DNA of 64,000 nucleotides, from the NCBI GenBank assembly GCA_963724985.1, contig CAVRWV010000009.1:186001-250000 (forward strand). The letters run 5' to 3'. Position numbers and translations under genes: made by a program. Shown piece by piece: positions 1 through 8,697 of this stretch. The stretch's first letter is position 1. Each line of letters begins with the position of its first letter. The notes beneath the pieces were generated by a model, which worked only from the letters and a program-made list of their open reading frames with translations, had not been told where the DNA came from and ran no database searches. The DNA comes from JAJPJE01 sp963724985. Its GTDB lineage: Bacteria; Acidobacteriota; Terriglobia; Terriglobales; Acidobacteriaceae.

Positions 1-620
1 CATACCTTGCCCTGAAGCTCGACCTCGAACCGCGCAAGGTTGCTGAACTGGTCTTGAAGGTTTATCCGCAGGGTCTGCCTCCCGTTCAGGAGAGGAGCGC
101 CGTTTATCTCACTCCGGCCGACGCCAGTATCGTTCACGCCGCCATGCGATTGCTGGAGTGCCTCGGACAGCCCGGAGACATTGAATTGATCGCGCCGCTT
201 GTACTGGATGAGATCTTGATCCGCCTGCTGCGCAGCCCAATTGGTATTCGTGTAGCGCAAATGGGATTCGCCGAGTCCAGCGTGCATCGAGTTGCCAAGG
301 CGATCTCCTGGCTGCGCGACAACTTCTCGCAGCCGATGAAGGTCGAGGACCTGGCCGAACTGGTGAACATGAGCGTTTCCTCGTTTCACGAACATTTCAA
401 GTCGGTGACCTCGATGAGTCCGTTGCACTATCAAAAGGTGCTGAGGCTGCAGGAGGCGAGACGCCTGATGTTGTCGACGATGGTGGACGCCAGTGCTGCG
501 AGTCAGCGTGTGGGTTATCTGAGCGCTTCGCAGTTCAGCCGGGAATACAGCCGCTTCTTCGGCACAGCGCCAACCCGGGACATCGCGAAGCTTCGGCAAG
601 ATACTCGCTCGTACGCCTGA
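1..620 (+). CDS. AraC-family transcriptional regulator, 3' part (5' end outside window)
   Basis: The reading frame is open from the left edge, so the start lies outside the window; the in-frame TTG at 54 is internal. The first visible residues (YLALKLDLEP) fit the AraC-type N-terminal domain (PF06719) of this regulator group. The C-terminal half carries two helix-turn-helix motifs: MKVEDLAELVNMSVSSFHEHF, then the second helix around RVGYLSASQFSREYSRFFG, which is the classic AraC signature. It should act as a DNA-binding activator in the cytoplasm. The target is unknown because its usual divergent partner would lie left of the window. The stop is TGA at 618. Confidence 0.9.
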   Translation, partial: YLALKLDLEPRKVAELVLKVYPQGLPPVQERSAVYLTPADASIVHAAMRLLECLGQPGDIELIAPLVLDEILIRLLRSPIGIRVAQMGFAESSVHRVAKAISWLRDNFSQPMKVEDLAELVNMSVSSFHEHFKSVTSMSPLHYQKVLRLQEARRLMLSTMVDASAASQRVGYLSASQFSREYSRFFGTAPTRDIAKLRQDTRSYA

Positions 621-871
621 CCCAGACGTTGCGCAAGGGGAACCGTCGAGTTCCACCTTCAGATTGGTATCGGGTGCCCCACACATCCCCAAGGACAGGC
701 TACTATAGCTATATGATGTTAATGTTAGTGGTTGACATAGCTATAAGTTAATAGTACGTTTGTTTCTGATTCGCGGGGGCGGGTGCCCCACACAACCGGC
801 TGTTGGTTGTGAGGGAACAGAAGAGGGGAAACCGTCTTAGCACGACGTTTCGTTTCGGGAACAGCAGCAGC
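621..871. other. Intergenic gap with paired ATAGCTAT palindromes and a 15-bp direct repeat
   Basis: No convincing gene is present. A 15-bp direct repeat (cgggtgccccacaca) sits at 671-685 and 780-794. It flanks an AT-rich stretch holding two copies of the palindrome ATAGCTAT at 705-712 and 737-744, centred 32 bp apart, about three helical turns. A TTGACA hexamer at 732-737 overlaps the second palindrome, but no good -10 follows. The arrangement looks like a dimer-operator pair for a repressor; this is inference only. Confidence 0.4.
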
Positions 872-981
872 TAAGTCCTTTGTTATGCCGGAGAGAGCAC
901 TTAAGTCCTTTGTTATGCCGGATGTACAGGGGCACTGCCTCGTAAGTCCTTTGTTTGCCGGAAGAGAGGGGGGGGGGGGGG
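872..981 (+). repeat. Three 20-bp repeats followed by a G14 tract
   Basis: Near-identical copies of TAAGTCCTTTGTTATGCCGG occur at 872, 902 and 943 (the last lacks an A). They are followed directly by 14 consecutive G at 968-981. The same arrangement, in the opposite orientation, occurs at 26823-26930, so this is a dispersed family. It lies just upstream of ogt. Short ORFs that cross it only translate the repeat. Confidence 0.8.
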
Positions 982-1038
982 AGTGACTCAAGAGTTAACT
1001 CTTGGAAGGGTTTCAGCGGCCCCATTAAACTGGCTGTG

Positions 1039-1578
1039 ATGACCACCATCTGGTTCTCCCCCTATATTTCTCCCGTCGGTCAGCTTTTGCTGATGGCCAG
1101 CGAACGCGGGCTCCGCGCGCTGGAGTTTGACTTCCAGGGCAGACGCCTCGCCGCCGCCGAAAAGCACGAATCCGGGCGCGAAATCATGGCTCGTTCCGAC
1201 GAGCATCTCGATCCCTGGCGCGGTGAACTCGACGCATACTTTGCCGGCAAGCTCCGCGTCTTTGCTCAGCCGCTCGATCTTCACGGAACCGAGTTTCAAT
1301 TGCGCTGCTGGAATGCCCTGCTGGCGATTCCCTACGGCGAGACGCGCTCCTACGGCGATCAGGCGCGCACCATCGGCAATCCACGTGGATTTCGCGCCGT
1401 GGGGATGGCGAATCACGACAATCCCATCGCCATCATCGTGCCCTGCCACCGCGTGATCACCAGCGATCACAAGCTGGGCGGGTACGGCGGAGGCCTCGAC
1501 GTAAAAGAAAAGCTGCTGGATATGGAAGGCGCAGTCTGGCGCCGTCAGCAGACCATCGAGTTCGCCCATGCCGGGTGA
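1039..1578 (+). CDS. ogt: Methylated-DNA--protein-cysteine S-methyltransferase
   Basis: This suicide enzyme moves O6-alkyl groups from guanine to its own cysteine in direct DNA repair. The active-site motif PCHRVI is present near residue 135, preceded by the helix-turn-helix stretch around GETRSYGDQA and the GFRAVGMAN motif typical of the family. The length, 179 aa from ATG 1039, is normal. An in-frame upstream start at 955 would read through the repeat and G-tract and is unlikely. The 3' end overlaps tag by 11 bp, so the two are probably co-transcribed as an alkylation-repair pair. I see no Ada-type regulatory domain. Confidence 0.93.
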   Translation: MTTIWFSPYISPVGQLLLMASERGLRALEFDFQGRRLAAAEKHESGREIMARSDEHLDPWRGELDAYFAGKLRVFAQPLDLHGTEFQLRCWNALLAIPYGETRSYGDQARTIGNPRGFRAVGMANHDNPIAIIVPCHRVITSDHKLGGYGGGLDVKEKLLDMEGAVWRRQQTIEFAHAG

Positions 1579-2158
1579 ACCGACGCGCTGCGAGTGGGCG
1601 CGCAATCCGCTCTCGATCGAATATCACGACCGCGAATGGGGCACTCCGGTTCACGACGATCGTGTGCTCTTTGAGTTTTTGATTCTCGAAGGCGCGCAAG
1701 CCGGCCTGAGCTGGGACACGATTCTTGCGCGCCGCGACGGATATCGGACTGCTTTCAGCAAGTTCGACCCTGAACTGGTCGCCCGCTATAACGCGCGCAA
1801 GATCGAATCGCTCATGAAAGACGAGCGCATCATCCGCAATCGACTGAAGATCGAATCGACGATTCGAAATGCGAGGGCATTTTTGAAAGTTCAGGAAGAG
1901 TTTGGCAGCTTCGACCAGTATGTCTGGGATTTCGTTGGCGGCAAGCCTCTCGTGAACCGATGGAAGTCGCTGGCCGACATCCCGCCCCACACGCACTACT
2001 CCGATACGCTTAGTAAAGATCTTGGCAAGCGCGGCTTCAAGTTTGTGGGCACGACCATCTGCTATGCGTTCATGCAGGCCGTCGGACTCGTCGACGATCA
2101 CGTCACTACTTGCTTTCGCAAGCCGCAACTCGCAGCCGCGCGCACCACTTCCGTCTGA
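1568..2158 (+). CDS. tag: DNA-3-methyladenine glycosylase I
   Basis: It removes 3-methyladenine from alkylated DNA, starting base excision repair. The N-terminus CEWARN and the YHDREWG motif are characteristic, as is the C-terminal DDHVTTC. Together the Cys and His residues in these motifs supply the structural zinc site known in the Tag family. The length, 196 aa, matches E. coli Tag (187 aa). The start overlaps the end of ogt, which implies translational coupling and a joint role in alkylation damage repair. A short Ala/Arg-rich tail follows the zinc motif. Confidence 0.95.
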   Translation: MPGEPTRCEWARNPLSIEYHDREWGTPVHDDRVLFEFLILEGAQAGLSWDTILARRDGYRTAFSKFDPELVARYNARKIESLMKDERIIRNRLKIESTIRNARAFLKVQEEFGSFDQYVWDFVGGKPLVNRWKSLADIPPHTHYSDTLSKDLGKRGFKFVGTTICYAFMQAVGLVDDHVTTCFRKPQLAAARTTSV

Positions 2159-2164
2159 TGGATG

Positions 2165-2212
2165 GAGGGTGCCCCACCCTCGCCGTTGGTTGGCGTGGGT
2201 GGGTTCTCAAAA
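2165..2212. repeat. GGGTGCCCCA hairpin repeat
   Basis: The segment GGGTGCCCCACCCTCGCC, spacer GTTGGTT, then GGCGTGGGTGGGTTC forms an imperfect stem-loop just after tag. It belongs to the same family as the two copies at 43089-43212, which read in the opposite orientation. It may act as a 3'-end structure for the ogt-tag transcript. Confidence 0.6.
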
Positions 2213-2219
2213 AAGCGTG

Positions 2220-3576
2220 CTACATCTGCGGTGGAGTGGTTGTCGAAGGAGCTGTCGCGCCCGTCGTGCTTCCGGCACCTGCACCGGCATTACCGCTCAT
2301 CGAGCCGGATGGGCTCGAAGCGGCGCCGCCGCCCGCGACAGTCAGCCCATCGACAACGCTGCGGTTTCCGGAAAACGATTCGGCGATTCGCCGCGCCATG
2401 TCTTTGTCGCGCGAGTTGGGGACTGATCCCGAAAGCTGAACTGCCTGCTCCGTAACAGCCACGTTAATGTTGGCGTTGTTTAAGATCTGGATCGTTCTTA
2501 TAGGCAGACTGGATATCACTCTTCACCTGATCCGAACTGATCACCGATGGCGCTGCGCCTGCGGCCGTCGTTCCCTTCGGCGTCGAACTCTGCGCGCTGT
2601 TCATGTTCCCCGTCGTGCTCTCTGCCGATCCGGCCTGGCTGCCCACGCTCGAAGACGTACCGCTTGCTTGATAAGCGACGGTCGTCAGCTGCGGAGGATT
2701 CGTGGGCTGAGGCGTAGTTTGCGGCGGAGGCGTTGGCGTCTGATCGGGAGCCGTGCCTGGAGTCGAGCTGGGCGGAGGCGTGTTTGGCTGTTCGCTCATG
2801 GGAGCAGTCTGGTCAGTCGTGGAGTTCTGATCGGGATGCTTCGTCATCTCCGGATCTGCGTTACTACCAACGCTGCCAGGAGAAGTGTTGCCCGGCGCCT
2901 GGGTGTTATCGGGACTGCTGGAGTTCGGCGCGTTCTGGCTCGAATCCGGTTGCTGCGGAGTCTGTTGACTGGGACTGCTGCTGGTTCCCTGCGAAGCTGA
3001 GCCGCTTGAAGAAGACGACGAGCTTTGCGGGAAGAAGTTGTTTTGCATGCGCGGAGGAACGCCTCCTTGCTGTTGTGGACCAGCCGCTCCCTGTGGCGCA
3101 TTCGGGCTGCCCGGTTCCGCAGTTGTGGGGTTCCCGGAAATGCCGCTGTCGGATGGCTTTCCCATCGAAGTAGCAGAAGCGCTGCTGGTCCCACCCGGAT
3201 TCGAGACCGAGATGTTTTCCTTCACCTTCTTCACGCCGGGGACGGAAGAGGCTATGCGCTTGGCTTCTTTCTTGTCGTTCTTGTTGGGAACCGTTCCGGT
3301 CAAAACCACTTTGCCGTTTTCGACGGCAATCTGGACGTTCTGCAAGTCTGGATTGGTAGAGAGCTGATCGTGTACCTGGCGATGTAGGGTCTGATCGTCA
3401 GCGGTGCTGGCACCTTTCGATGCGCTCGTCTGGCTTGCTCCCGCCGCACTTTGATCGCCGCCGCCTGTCCCGGGACTGTCGGGCGATGCGCCAGGGTTGG
3501 CTGTGCCTTGCGCAAGCAGAAATCCCGATGTACTTACCGCAAGCGTTAACACAGATATTCTGAGTAGCTGCTTCAT
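2220..3576 (-). CDS. Secreted BON-domain protein, frameshifted in second BON domain
   Basis: The N-terminus MKQLLRISVLTLAVSTSG followed by LLAQG is a signal peptide. A first BON domain (about residues 62-126) contains VHDQLSTNPDLQNVQIAVENG and ends VPGVKKVKENISV. A long Ser/Pro/Gln/Thr-rich linker of about 220 residues follows. The second BON domain is split: the first frame stops at 2464 after YKNDPDLKQRQH, while the next frame continues NANINVAVTEQAVQLSGSV down to 2220. Removing one A from the AAA at 2479-2481 joins them as DPDLNNANINV. BON domains are thought to bind phospholipid or peptidoglycan surfaces, so an envelope role is likely. Whether the shift is real or a sequence error cannot be told here. 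Confidence 0.75.
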
Positions 3577-3844
3577 GAGATGTTCTCCGAGTTGCTGTTC
3601 GAATTGCTGAGACCGATCGCTCCTGGCAGATGAAGAAGGCGAAGGGCGCGCAGGGGCCCGGCCAGAGCAAAACCGTTACACGCAATTAACTGCACGAATC
3701 GCACCAAACGACGGAAGGAATGTGCAGGTGAGTTCAGGCGATTCGGTTCTTCACCTGCGAGATTCTGCTGTTACTAAAGCTCACGAACGGCATGCGTGTT
3801 GCTTGTAATGGCATGCTCAGGGTAGGCATGCCGGTGCACACATA

Positions 3845-5206
3845 ATGAAGGAGCGGGAAAATCAGCTGTTCTGGAGTTACACGCCGGACGTTACTTTCTT
3901 CCCGATGCAGTATCGGTATAGACTTTTAGCTGTGGCGGGACATTCTCACGATCACGGCGCTTCCGTCAGCGTACTTCGAACTTCGCTGCTGCTGACCCTC
4001 GCTTACATTGTCCTGCTGATCGTGATGGGGGTGCGGTCGCACAGTTTGGCCCTGCTTTCCGAGGCTGGCCATAACGTTTCCGATTTTCTGGCAATCCTGT
4101 TGTCGCTCGGAGCAGCGTTCCTGCAGCGCCGTCCGCCGAGTGCCACCAAGACCTTCGGCTACCATCGCGCGGGAGTGCTCGCGGCGTTTGTGAATGCCCT
4201 GCTGCTGGTCGGGATTGCGTTTTACATCTTCGTGGAAGCAGCCCAGCGTTTGACCCATCCGCCTGCGGTTGGCGCGGGAACGATGATCTGGGTCGCGGCC
4301 GTCGGCGTCGCGCTCAATGGCCTGATCAGTATCCTGCTATATCGGTCGTCGCACGACATCAACACGCGCAGCGTCTTCATTCACATGCTGGGGGACACGC
4401 TCTCCACGGCTGCAGTGATCGCGGGCGCGTGGACCATCCTTGCGACTGGGAAAAACTGGATCGATCCGGCGCTGTCATTTGGAATCGGCGCGCTGATCCT
4501 GTGGTCATCGTTCGGCATCATCCGCGAGACCCTGAACATTCTGCTGGAAGGCACGCCGAGCGGTATGGAACTGGATCGGGTAACCAGCGAGATTTGCTGC
4601 ATTCCGGGTGTGAACGATGTGCACGATCTGCACATATGGAGCATCGGCAGCCACATGCACGCGCTCTCCTGCCACATCAGCATTGCCGATATTCCGCCGT
4701 CAGCGAGTGAGCTGATTTTGCGCGATGTGCAGGAACGGCTGCGCGCTTCGTTCAACATCCAGCACACCACCATCCAGTTTGAACATGCGGATTGCGAGAT
4801 TGCGCATGGCTGCGTGATGCCGGTCGTCGATACCCCCAGCACGAACACAGACACTAAGCGTCAAAACATTAACCACGGATTAGAAAGATCATCACGGATC
4901 TTTAAGAGCTCAAGCATCTGTGGTAATCCATGTAATCCGTGGCCGGGTACTTTCGACGCTACCAGCTACTCCCCCGCTACCGTAAGCCCATCGATCCGCA
5001 GCGTTGGTGCGGCCACCGATCCGCGGAATTCCAGGTCGCTGCCAATCTCCGAAATGCTGTTGAACATATCTTTGAGATTTCCGGCGACTGTGATTTCTTC
5101 CACCGGGAATGCCAGTTGTCCGCCACTGATCCACATGCCGCTGGCGCCACGCGAGAAATCGCCAGTCACCAGATTCACGCCAAAGCCGAGAAACTCGGTG
5201 ACGTAG
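3845..5206 (+). CDS. Cation diffusion facilitator (CzcD-like) metal exporter, C-terminal tail probably shifted
   Basis: This is a proton-coupled Zn/Co/Cd exporter of the inner membrane. The His-rich GHSHDHG leader, the SEAGHNVSDF motif in TM2 and the HMLGDTLSTAAV motif in TM5 carry the metal-site Asp/His residues of CDF proteins. A cytoplasmic domain with HDLHIWSIGSHMHALSCH follows. Family similarity ends near 4835. After it the frame reads through a stem-loop repeat (4872-4943) and 240 bp antisense to tldE. Adding one C to the C5 run at 4832-4836 would give a short tail QHEHRH and a stop at 4857, which looks more natural. ATG 3905 is an alternative start. Confidence 0.85.
   Translation: MKERENQLFWSYTPDVTFFPMQYRYRLLAVAGHSHDHGASVSVLRTSLLLTLAYIVLLIVMGVRSHSLALLSEAGHNVSDFLAILLSLGAAFLQRRPPSATKTFGYHRAGVLAAFVNALLLVGIAFYIFVEAAQRLTHPPAVGAGTMIWVAAVGVALNGLISILLYRSSHDINTRSVFIHMLGDTLSTAAVIAGAWTILATGKNWIDPALSFGIGALILWSSFGIIRETLNILLEGTPSGMELDRVTSEICCIPGVNDVHDLHIWSIGSHMHALSCHISIADIPPSASELILRDVQERLRASFNIQHTTIQFEHADCEIAHGCVMPVVDTPSTNTDTKRQNINHGLERSSRIFKSSSICGNPCNPWPGTFDATSYSPATVSPSIRSVGAATDPRNSRSLPISEMLLNISLRFPATVISSTGNASCPPLIHMPLAPREKSPVTRFTPKPRNSVT
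4872..4943. repeat. CCACGGATT-type inverted repeat
   Basis: The arm ACCACGGATTAGAAAGATCA plus ATCACGGATCTTT (4872-4903) is matched by the inverted arm ending ATGTAATCCGTGG (4916-4943). It is related to the elements at 12406, 13685 and 39771. It lies at the convergent junction of the CDF and tldE genes and could serve as a shared terminator-like structure. Confidence 0.65.
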
Positions 5207-6312
5207 AGTCCTTCTTTTACATCGCCGATGATCTGTTCGGGTTTGCGCTCGCCAGCTTCGAGATAGAAGTTGCCGACGCCAATGCCCGGCGTTCCCGCCA
5301 GACCGCGCGAGGCATTGCCAGTGGTCTTCATGTTCAGCTTTTTCGCGGTGTAGGTGTTCAGCAGGTAGGACTTCAACACGCCCTTGTCGATCACCAGCGT
5401 GCGCCGCGACTTCACGCCCTCGCCATCGAAGGGCGAAGTGCCAAAGCCTCCGGGCATGGTGCCGTCATCCACGACGGTTACGTTTTCGCCTGCAACCTTC
5501 TCTCCCAGCTTGCCCGCGAGGAACGACGCGCCACGATAGATCGAATCGCCATTCACTGCCTCAGCCAGGCTGTCGAGCAGTGACCGCGCCACCATCGGAT
5601 CGAAGATAACGGGCACCTGCGAGGTCTTCACCTTGCGCGCACCGAGGCGCCGCAGCGTGCGTTGCGCCGCGACTTTCCCCACTTCTTCTGGTGAGTCGAG
5701 CAGCTTGATCGAACGCGCCACCGAGTACCAGAAGTCGCGCTGCATGGCACCGCTCTCGTCTTTTGCGACGGGCACGGCCGAGACCGAACAATATGAACGC
5801 TTGTATTCGCCTACGAATCCCAGCGAATTCGCCAGCACTTTGCGTCCATCGGCGGCATCGAACGATCCGCCTTCGGAGTTCTGTATGCGCGCATCAGCCG
5901 ACGTGGCCGCTTTCTCGGCACGCCGCGCGTACTCGATGCGCTGCTCGGTCGAAAGCGAATACACATCCTGATAGTAGAGATCGAGATCGGTGTCGAGTTT
6001 GCCGAGCTCGCTCGCCTGCGGCAGCCCCGAGACCGGATCTTCCGAAGTGATTCTCGCCAGCGATACTGCCGAGCTCACCAGCTGATCGAGTCCTGCGGGC
6101 GAAAAATCGCTCGTATACGTACTCGCAGCCCGCTGACCATGGAAGACGCGCACGCCCAGCACCTTCGCGCCCGACTCCTTCAGCGTCTCCACCTGTCCTA
6201 AACGCACTACCGTAGAAAACTCGTTTCCCTCGCGCGCCACGGCCTCTGCCGCGGTCGCACCGGCGCGCATGGCGAGATCCACTACTTCAGTTGCTACTTC
6301 CTTCAGTTCCAT
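4966..6312 (-). CDS. pmbA: TldE/PmbA metalloprotease partner protein
   Basis: TldE, with TldD, forms a heterodimeric protease known to process microcin B17 and CcdA and to degrade unfolded peptides; TldE itself lacks the zinc site. Here no HExxxH is present, as expected, and the C-terminal region GVNLVTGDFSRGASGMWI is diagnostic. The likely start is ATG 6312 (MELKEVATEVVDLAMRAGA), giving 448 aa. A longer reading from 6399 adds an Arg/Lys-rich leader that overlaps ppa and is unlikely. It lies 16 bp after ppa and downstream of tldD in the same direction, so the three are probably one transcription unit. Confidence 0.93.
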   Translation of the reverse strand: MELKEVATEVVDLAMRAGATAAEAVAREGNEFSTVVRLGQVETLKESGAKVLGVRVFHGQRAASTYTSDFSPAGLDQLVSSAVSLARITSEDPVSGLPQASELGKLDTDLDLYYQDVYSLSTEQRIEYARRAEKAATSADARIQNSEGGSFDAADGRKVLANSLGFVGEYKRSYCSVSAVPVAKDESGAMQRDFWYSVARSIKLLDSPEEVGKVAAQRTLRRLGARKVKTSQVPVIFDPMVARSLLDSLAEAVNGDSIYRGASFLAGKLGEKVAGENVTVVDDGTMPGGFGTSPFDGEGVKSRRTLVIDKGVLKSYLLNTYTAKKLNMKTTGNASRGLAGTPGIGVGNFYLEAGERKPEQIIGDVKEGLYVTEFLGFGVNLVTGDFSRGASGMWISGGQLAFPVEEITVAGNLKDMFNSISEIGSDLEFRGSVAAPTLRIDGLTVAGE

Positions 6313-6328
6313 TGATCTCTTTTCGGGA

Positions 6329-6886
6329 TTACTTTGCGTGAACCGTTTCCGGTTCCGCGTGCTTCGTTTCTTCCTTGAAGCGCTTGTGGCTCTCGACAAT
6401 CACCGAGCGCGCCGTGGCTGCGTCCTGCCAGCCGAGCATCTGCGTGCGCTTGCCCTCGAGGTCTTTGTAGATGGCAAAGAAATGCGAAATCTCACGCATC
6501 ATGTGCGGATAGATCTGCGTGTAGTTGTGCACTTCGCGATAGCGCGGATTGTGCTTCGCCACTGCAAGAATCTTCTCGTCCTTCACGCCTTGGTCGAGCA
6601 TCTCCAGCATGCCGATTGGACGCACTTCGATCAGGCAGCCCGGAAAGCTCGGGGTATCGACGAGAATCAGCACGTCAAGCGGATCGCCATCGGTGCTAAG
6701 CGTCTGCGGAAAAAAGCCGTAGTCTCCGGGATAGTGCACCGGAGAAAACAGGTTTCGATCGAGACGGAAAACATGCAGTTTCTTGTCGTACTCGTACTTG
6801 TTGGTCTCGCCGAGCGGAATCTCAATAATCGCGTTCAGGACCTCGGGAACCTGTTCGCCAATCGGAAGATTTAAGTAGTCAGCCAT
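6329..6886 (-). CDS. ppa: Inorganic pyrophosphatase, family I
   Basis: It hydrolyses pyrophosphate to phosphate in the cytoplasm, pulling biosynthetic reactions forward. The signature DGDPLDVLIL contains the metal-binding aspartates. The N-terminal IEIPLGETNKYEYDK and the segment HYPGDYGFFPQT are conserved in soluble class A enzymes. The length, 185 aa, is typical. It sits between tldD (upstream, beyond a repeat array) and pmbA, an uncommon position for ppa. The start is ATG 6886. Confidence 0.96.
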   Translation of the reverse strand: MADYLNLPIGEQVPEVLNAIIEIPLGETNKYEYDKKLHVFRLDRNLFSPVHYPGDYGFFPQTLSTDGDPLDVLILVDTPSFPGCLIEVRPIGMLEMLDQGVKDEKILAVAKHNPRYREVHNYTQIYPHMMREISHFFAIYKDLEGKRTQMLGWQDAATARSVIVESHKRFKEETKHAEPETVHAK

Positions 6887-6900
6887 TGTGCAAAGCTAGT

Positions 6901-7032
6901 CTTTCAGTCTTTCAGTCTTTCAGTCTTTCAGTCTCTCAGTCTCTCAGTCTCTCAGTCTTTCGGTATATCAGTACGTCAGTACCTCAGTTAAGGCGGGTTG
7001 CCCTAAACTGAAAAACTGATGCACTGAAATAC
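6901..7032. repeat. Octamer NNNTCAGT array with inverted second arm
   Basis: Eleven consecutive 8-bp units run from 6901 to 6988: four CTTTCAGT, three CTCTCAGT, then CTTTCGGT, ATATCAGT, ACGTCAGT and ACCTCAGT. TCAGT is kept while the first three bases vary. After 17 bp the inverted arm AACTGAAAAACTGATGCACT (7006-7032) has the complementary ACTGA cores at the same 8-bp spacing. This predicts a stem with regularly spaced internal loops, placed between tldD and ppa. Confidence 0.85.
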
Positions 7033-7035
7033 TTA

Positions 7036-8466
7036 CTACCTCGCCGTTCCACCCACCGTGATTTTGTCCACCTTGATGGTCGGGATGCCCACACCCACCG
7101 GCACCGACTGTCCATCTTTGCCGCAGGTTCCCACGCCTTCGTCGAGTTGCAGATCGTTGCCCACCATCGACACGCGCGTGAGCACGTCCGGACCATTGCC
7201 GATCAGCGTGCAATTTTTCAGGGGCGCGCCAATCTTGCCGTCCTCGATCATGTAGGCTTCCGACGCGGAGAACACGAACTTGCCGTTGGTGATGTCCACC
7301 TGCCCGCCTCCGAAGTTGGCCGCAAACACGCCGCGCTTCACGGACTTGATGATGTCTTCAGGCGAATCCTGCCCCGCGAGCATGTAGGTATTGGTCATGC
7401 GTGGCATGGGAATGTGCTCGTAGCTTTCGCGACGTCCGTTACCGGTATTTGGAATGCCCATCAGCCGCGACGACAGCTTGTCGCTCAGGTAAGCCTTCAG
7501 GATTCCGTTTTCGATGAGCACCGTCTCGTTGGTGCGATTGCCTTCGTCGTCGACGTTGAGCGATCCGCGCCGCGATGGCACCGTGCCGTTATCGACCACC
7601 GTGCACTTGTCGCTTGCCACGCGCTTGTTGATCAGACCAGTGAAGGCCGACGTTCCCTTGCGATTGAAGTCCGCTTCCAGACCGTGGCCAATCGCTTCGT
7701 GCAACAGAATGCCTGGCCATCCGGGACCGAGCACCACTTCCATCTCGCCCGCTGGAGCCTCGCGCGCGTCCAGTTGGATGATGGCCTGGCGCGCTGCTTC
7801 TTCGGCGAAGTGTTCCGGCGTCTTCTCGGTCTTGAAGAAGTCGAGTGCGACGCGCCCGCCGCCACCAGAACTTCCACGCGACGACTGACCCTGCTCGTTC
7901 TTGCCGATGCACATCACGCTCATACGCGCCATGGGCTGCGAATCTTCGGCAAAACTGCCGTCGGAGCCGATCACCAGGATCTGCCGCAACTCGTCGGCAT
8001 AACTCACCCGCACTTCGCGAATACGTGGATCGTGTGCACGCGCCGCGCGATCGCCGCGCATCGCCAGTTCCACCTTCTCTTGAACATCGGTATCTACTGA
8101 CGCCAGCGCCACTGGGTACAAATCCCGATTGCCGCCTTCTTTCAAATCGACGGTAGGGGTTTTGGCCGGACCACTGGCAATCAGCGCCGCAGTCTTGGCC
8201 GCGCGCTCGATCTTCTCTGGCGCAAGGTCGTCGGTATAGGCGTAGCCGGTGCGTTCACCCGAGATCACGCGCACGCCGCAACCCGCGGAAATGCCGCGGG
8301 AAGCCGATTTCACAATCGATTCGTCCACGCTGATGGACGTCGTGGTGTGGTATTCGAAATAAAGGTCGGCGTAATCTCCGCCCGCCGAAAGAGCCGCTCC
8401 GAGGTAGCGTTCGAGCGCATTTTCGGTTAAGCCGTAGCGTTGAAAGAAGAAGCTTGAATTCTGCAT
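7036..8466 (-). CDS. tldD: TldD metalloprotease
   Basis: This is the catalytic subunit of the TldD/TldE zinc protease. The motif HEAIGHGLEAD (about residue 253) supplies the two His and the Glu of the HExxxH site. The C-terminal region keeps GNGPDVLTRVSMVGNDLQ, where the conserved cysteine turn CGKDGQ follows. The length, 476 aa, matches E. coli TldD (481 aa). It reads leftward toward ppa and pmbA and probably forms the heterodimer with the latter. The start is ATG 8466; the region 8467-8697 is the divergent upstream gap. Confidence 0.95.
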   Translation of the reverse strand: MQNSSFFFQRYGLTENALERYLGAALSAGGDYADLYFEYHTTTSISVDESIVKSASRGISAGCGVRVISGERTGYAYTDDLAPEKIERAAKTAALIASGPAKTPTVDLKEGGNRDLYPVALASVDTDVQEKVELAMRGDRAARAHDPRIREVRVSYADELRQILVIGSDGSFAEDSQPMARMSVMCIGKNEQGQSSRGSSGGGGRVALDFFKTEKTPEHFAEEAARQAIIQLDAREAPAGEMEVVLGPGWPGILLHEAIGHGLEADFNRKGTSAFTGLINKRVASDKCTVVDNGTVPSRRGSLNVDDEGNRTNETVLIENGILKAYLSDKLSSRLMGIPNTGNGRRESYEHIPMPRMTNTYMLAGQDSPEDIIKSVKRGVFAANFGGGQVDITNGKFVFSASEAYMIEDGKIGAPLKNCTLIGNGPDVLTRVSMVGNDLQLDEGVGTCGKDGQSVPVGVGIPTIKVDKITVGGTAR

Positions 8467-8697
8467 GATTGTACCGATTAGATGCCCGAGAACACCCGCC
8501 AGACTCTTTGCTTACAAGTGCTTCCGAGCCGTCCACCCCAACTCATTGATTATCCCATAACGACATTCGGGGGCACCGGATCCGCGCTGGGGATTTGCGA
8601 ATCTCGCTGCTGGCGATTACATTTTCAGGTTCTTTACTTTGCGCTAACCCGGAGTTTGCGCAAACCCAAAGTTTCCGCTAACCCAGTTCGAGGTCTT

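Noticed and set aside
725..1049. Minus-strand frames reading ITKDLSALSGITKDL
   Set aside because: They translate the 20-bp repeats and G-tract; the periodic peptide is a repeat artefact.
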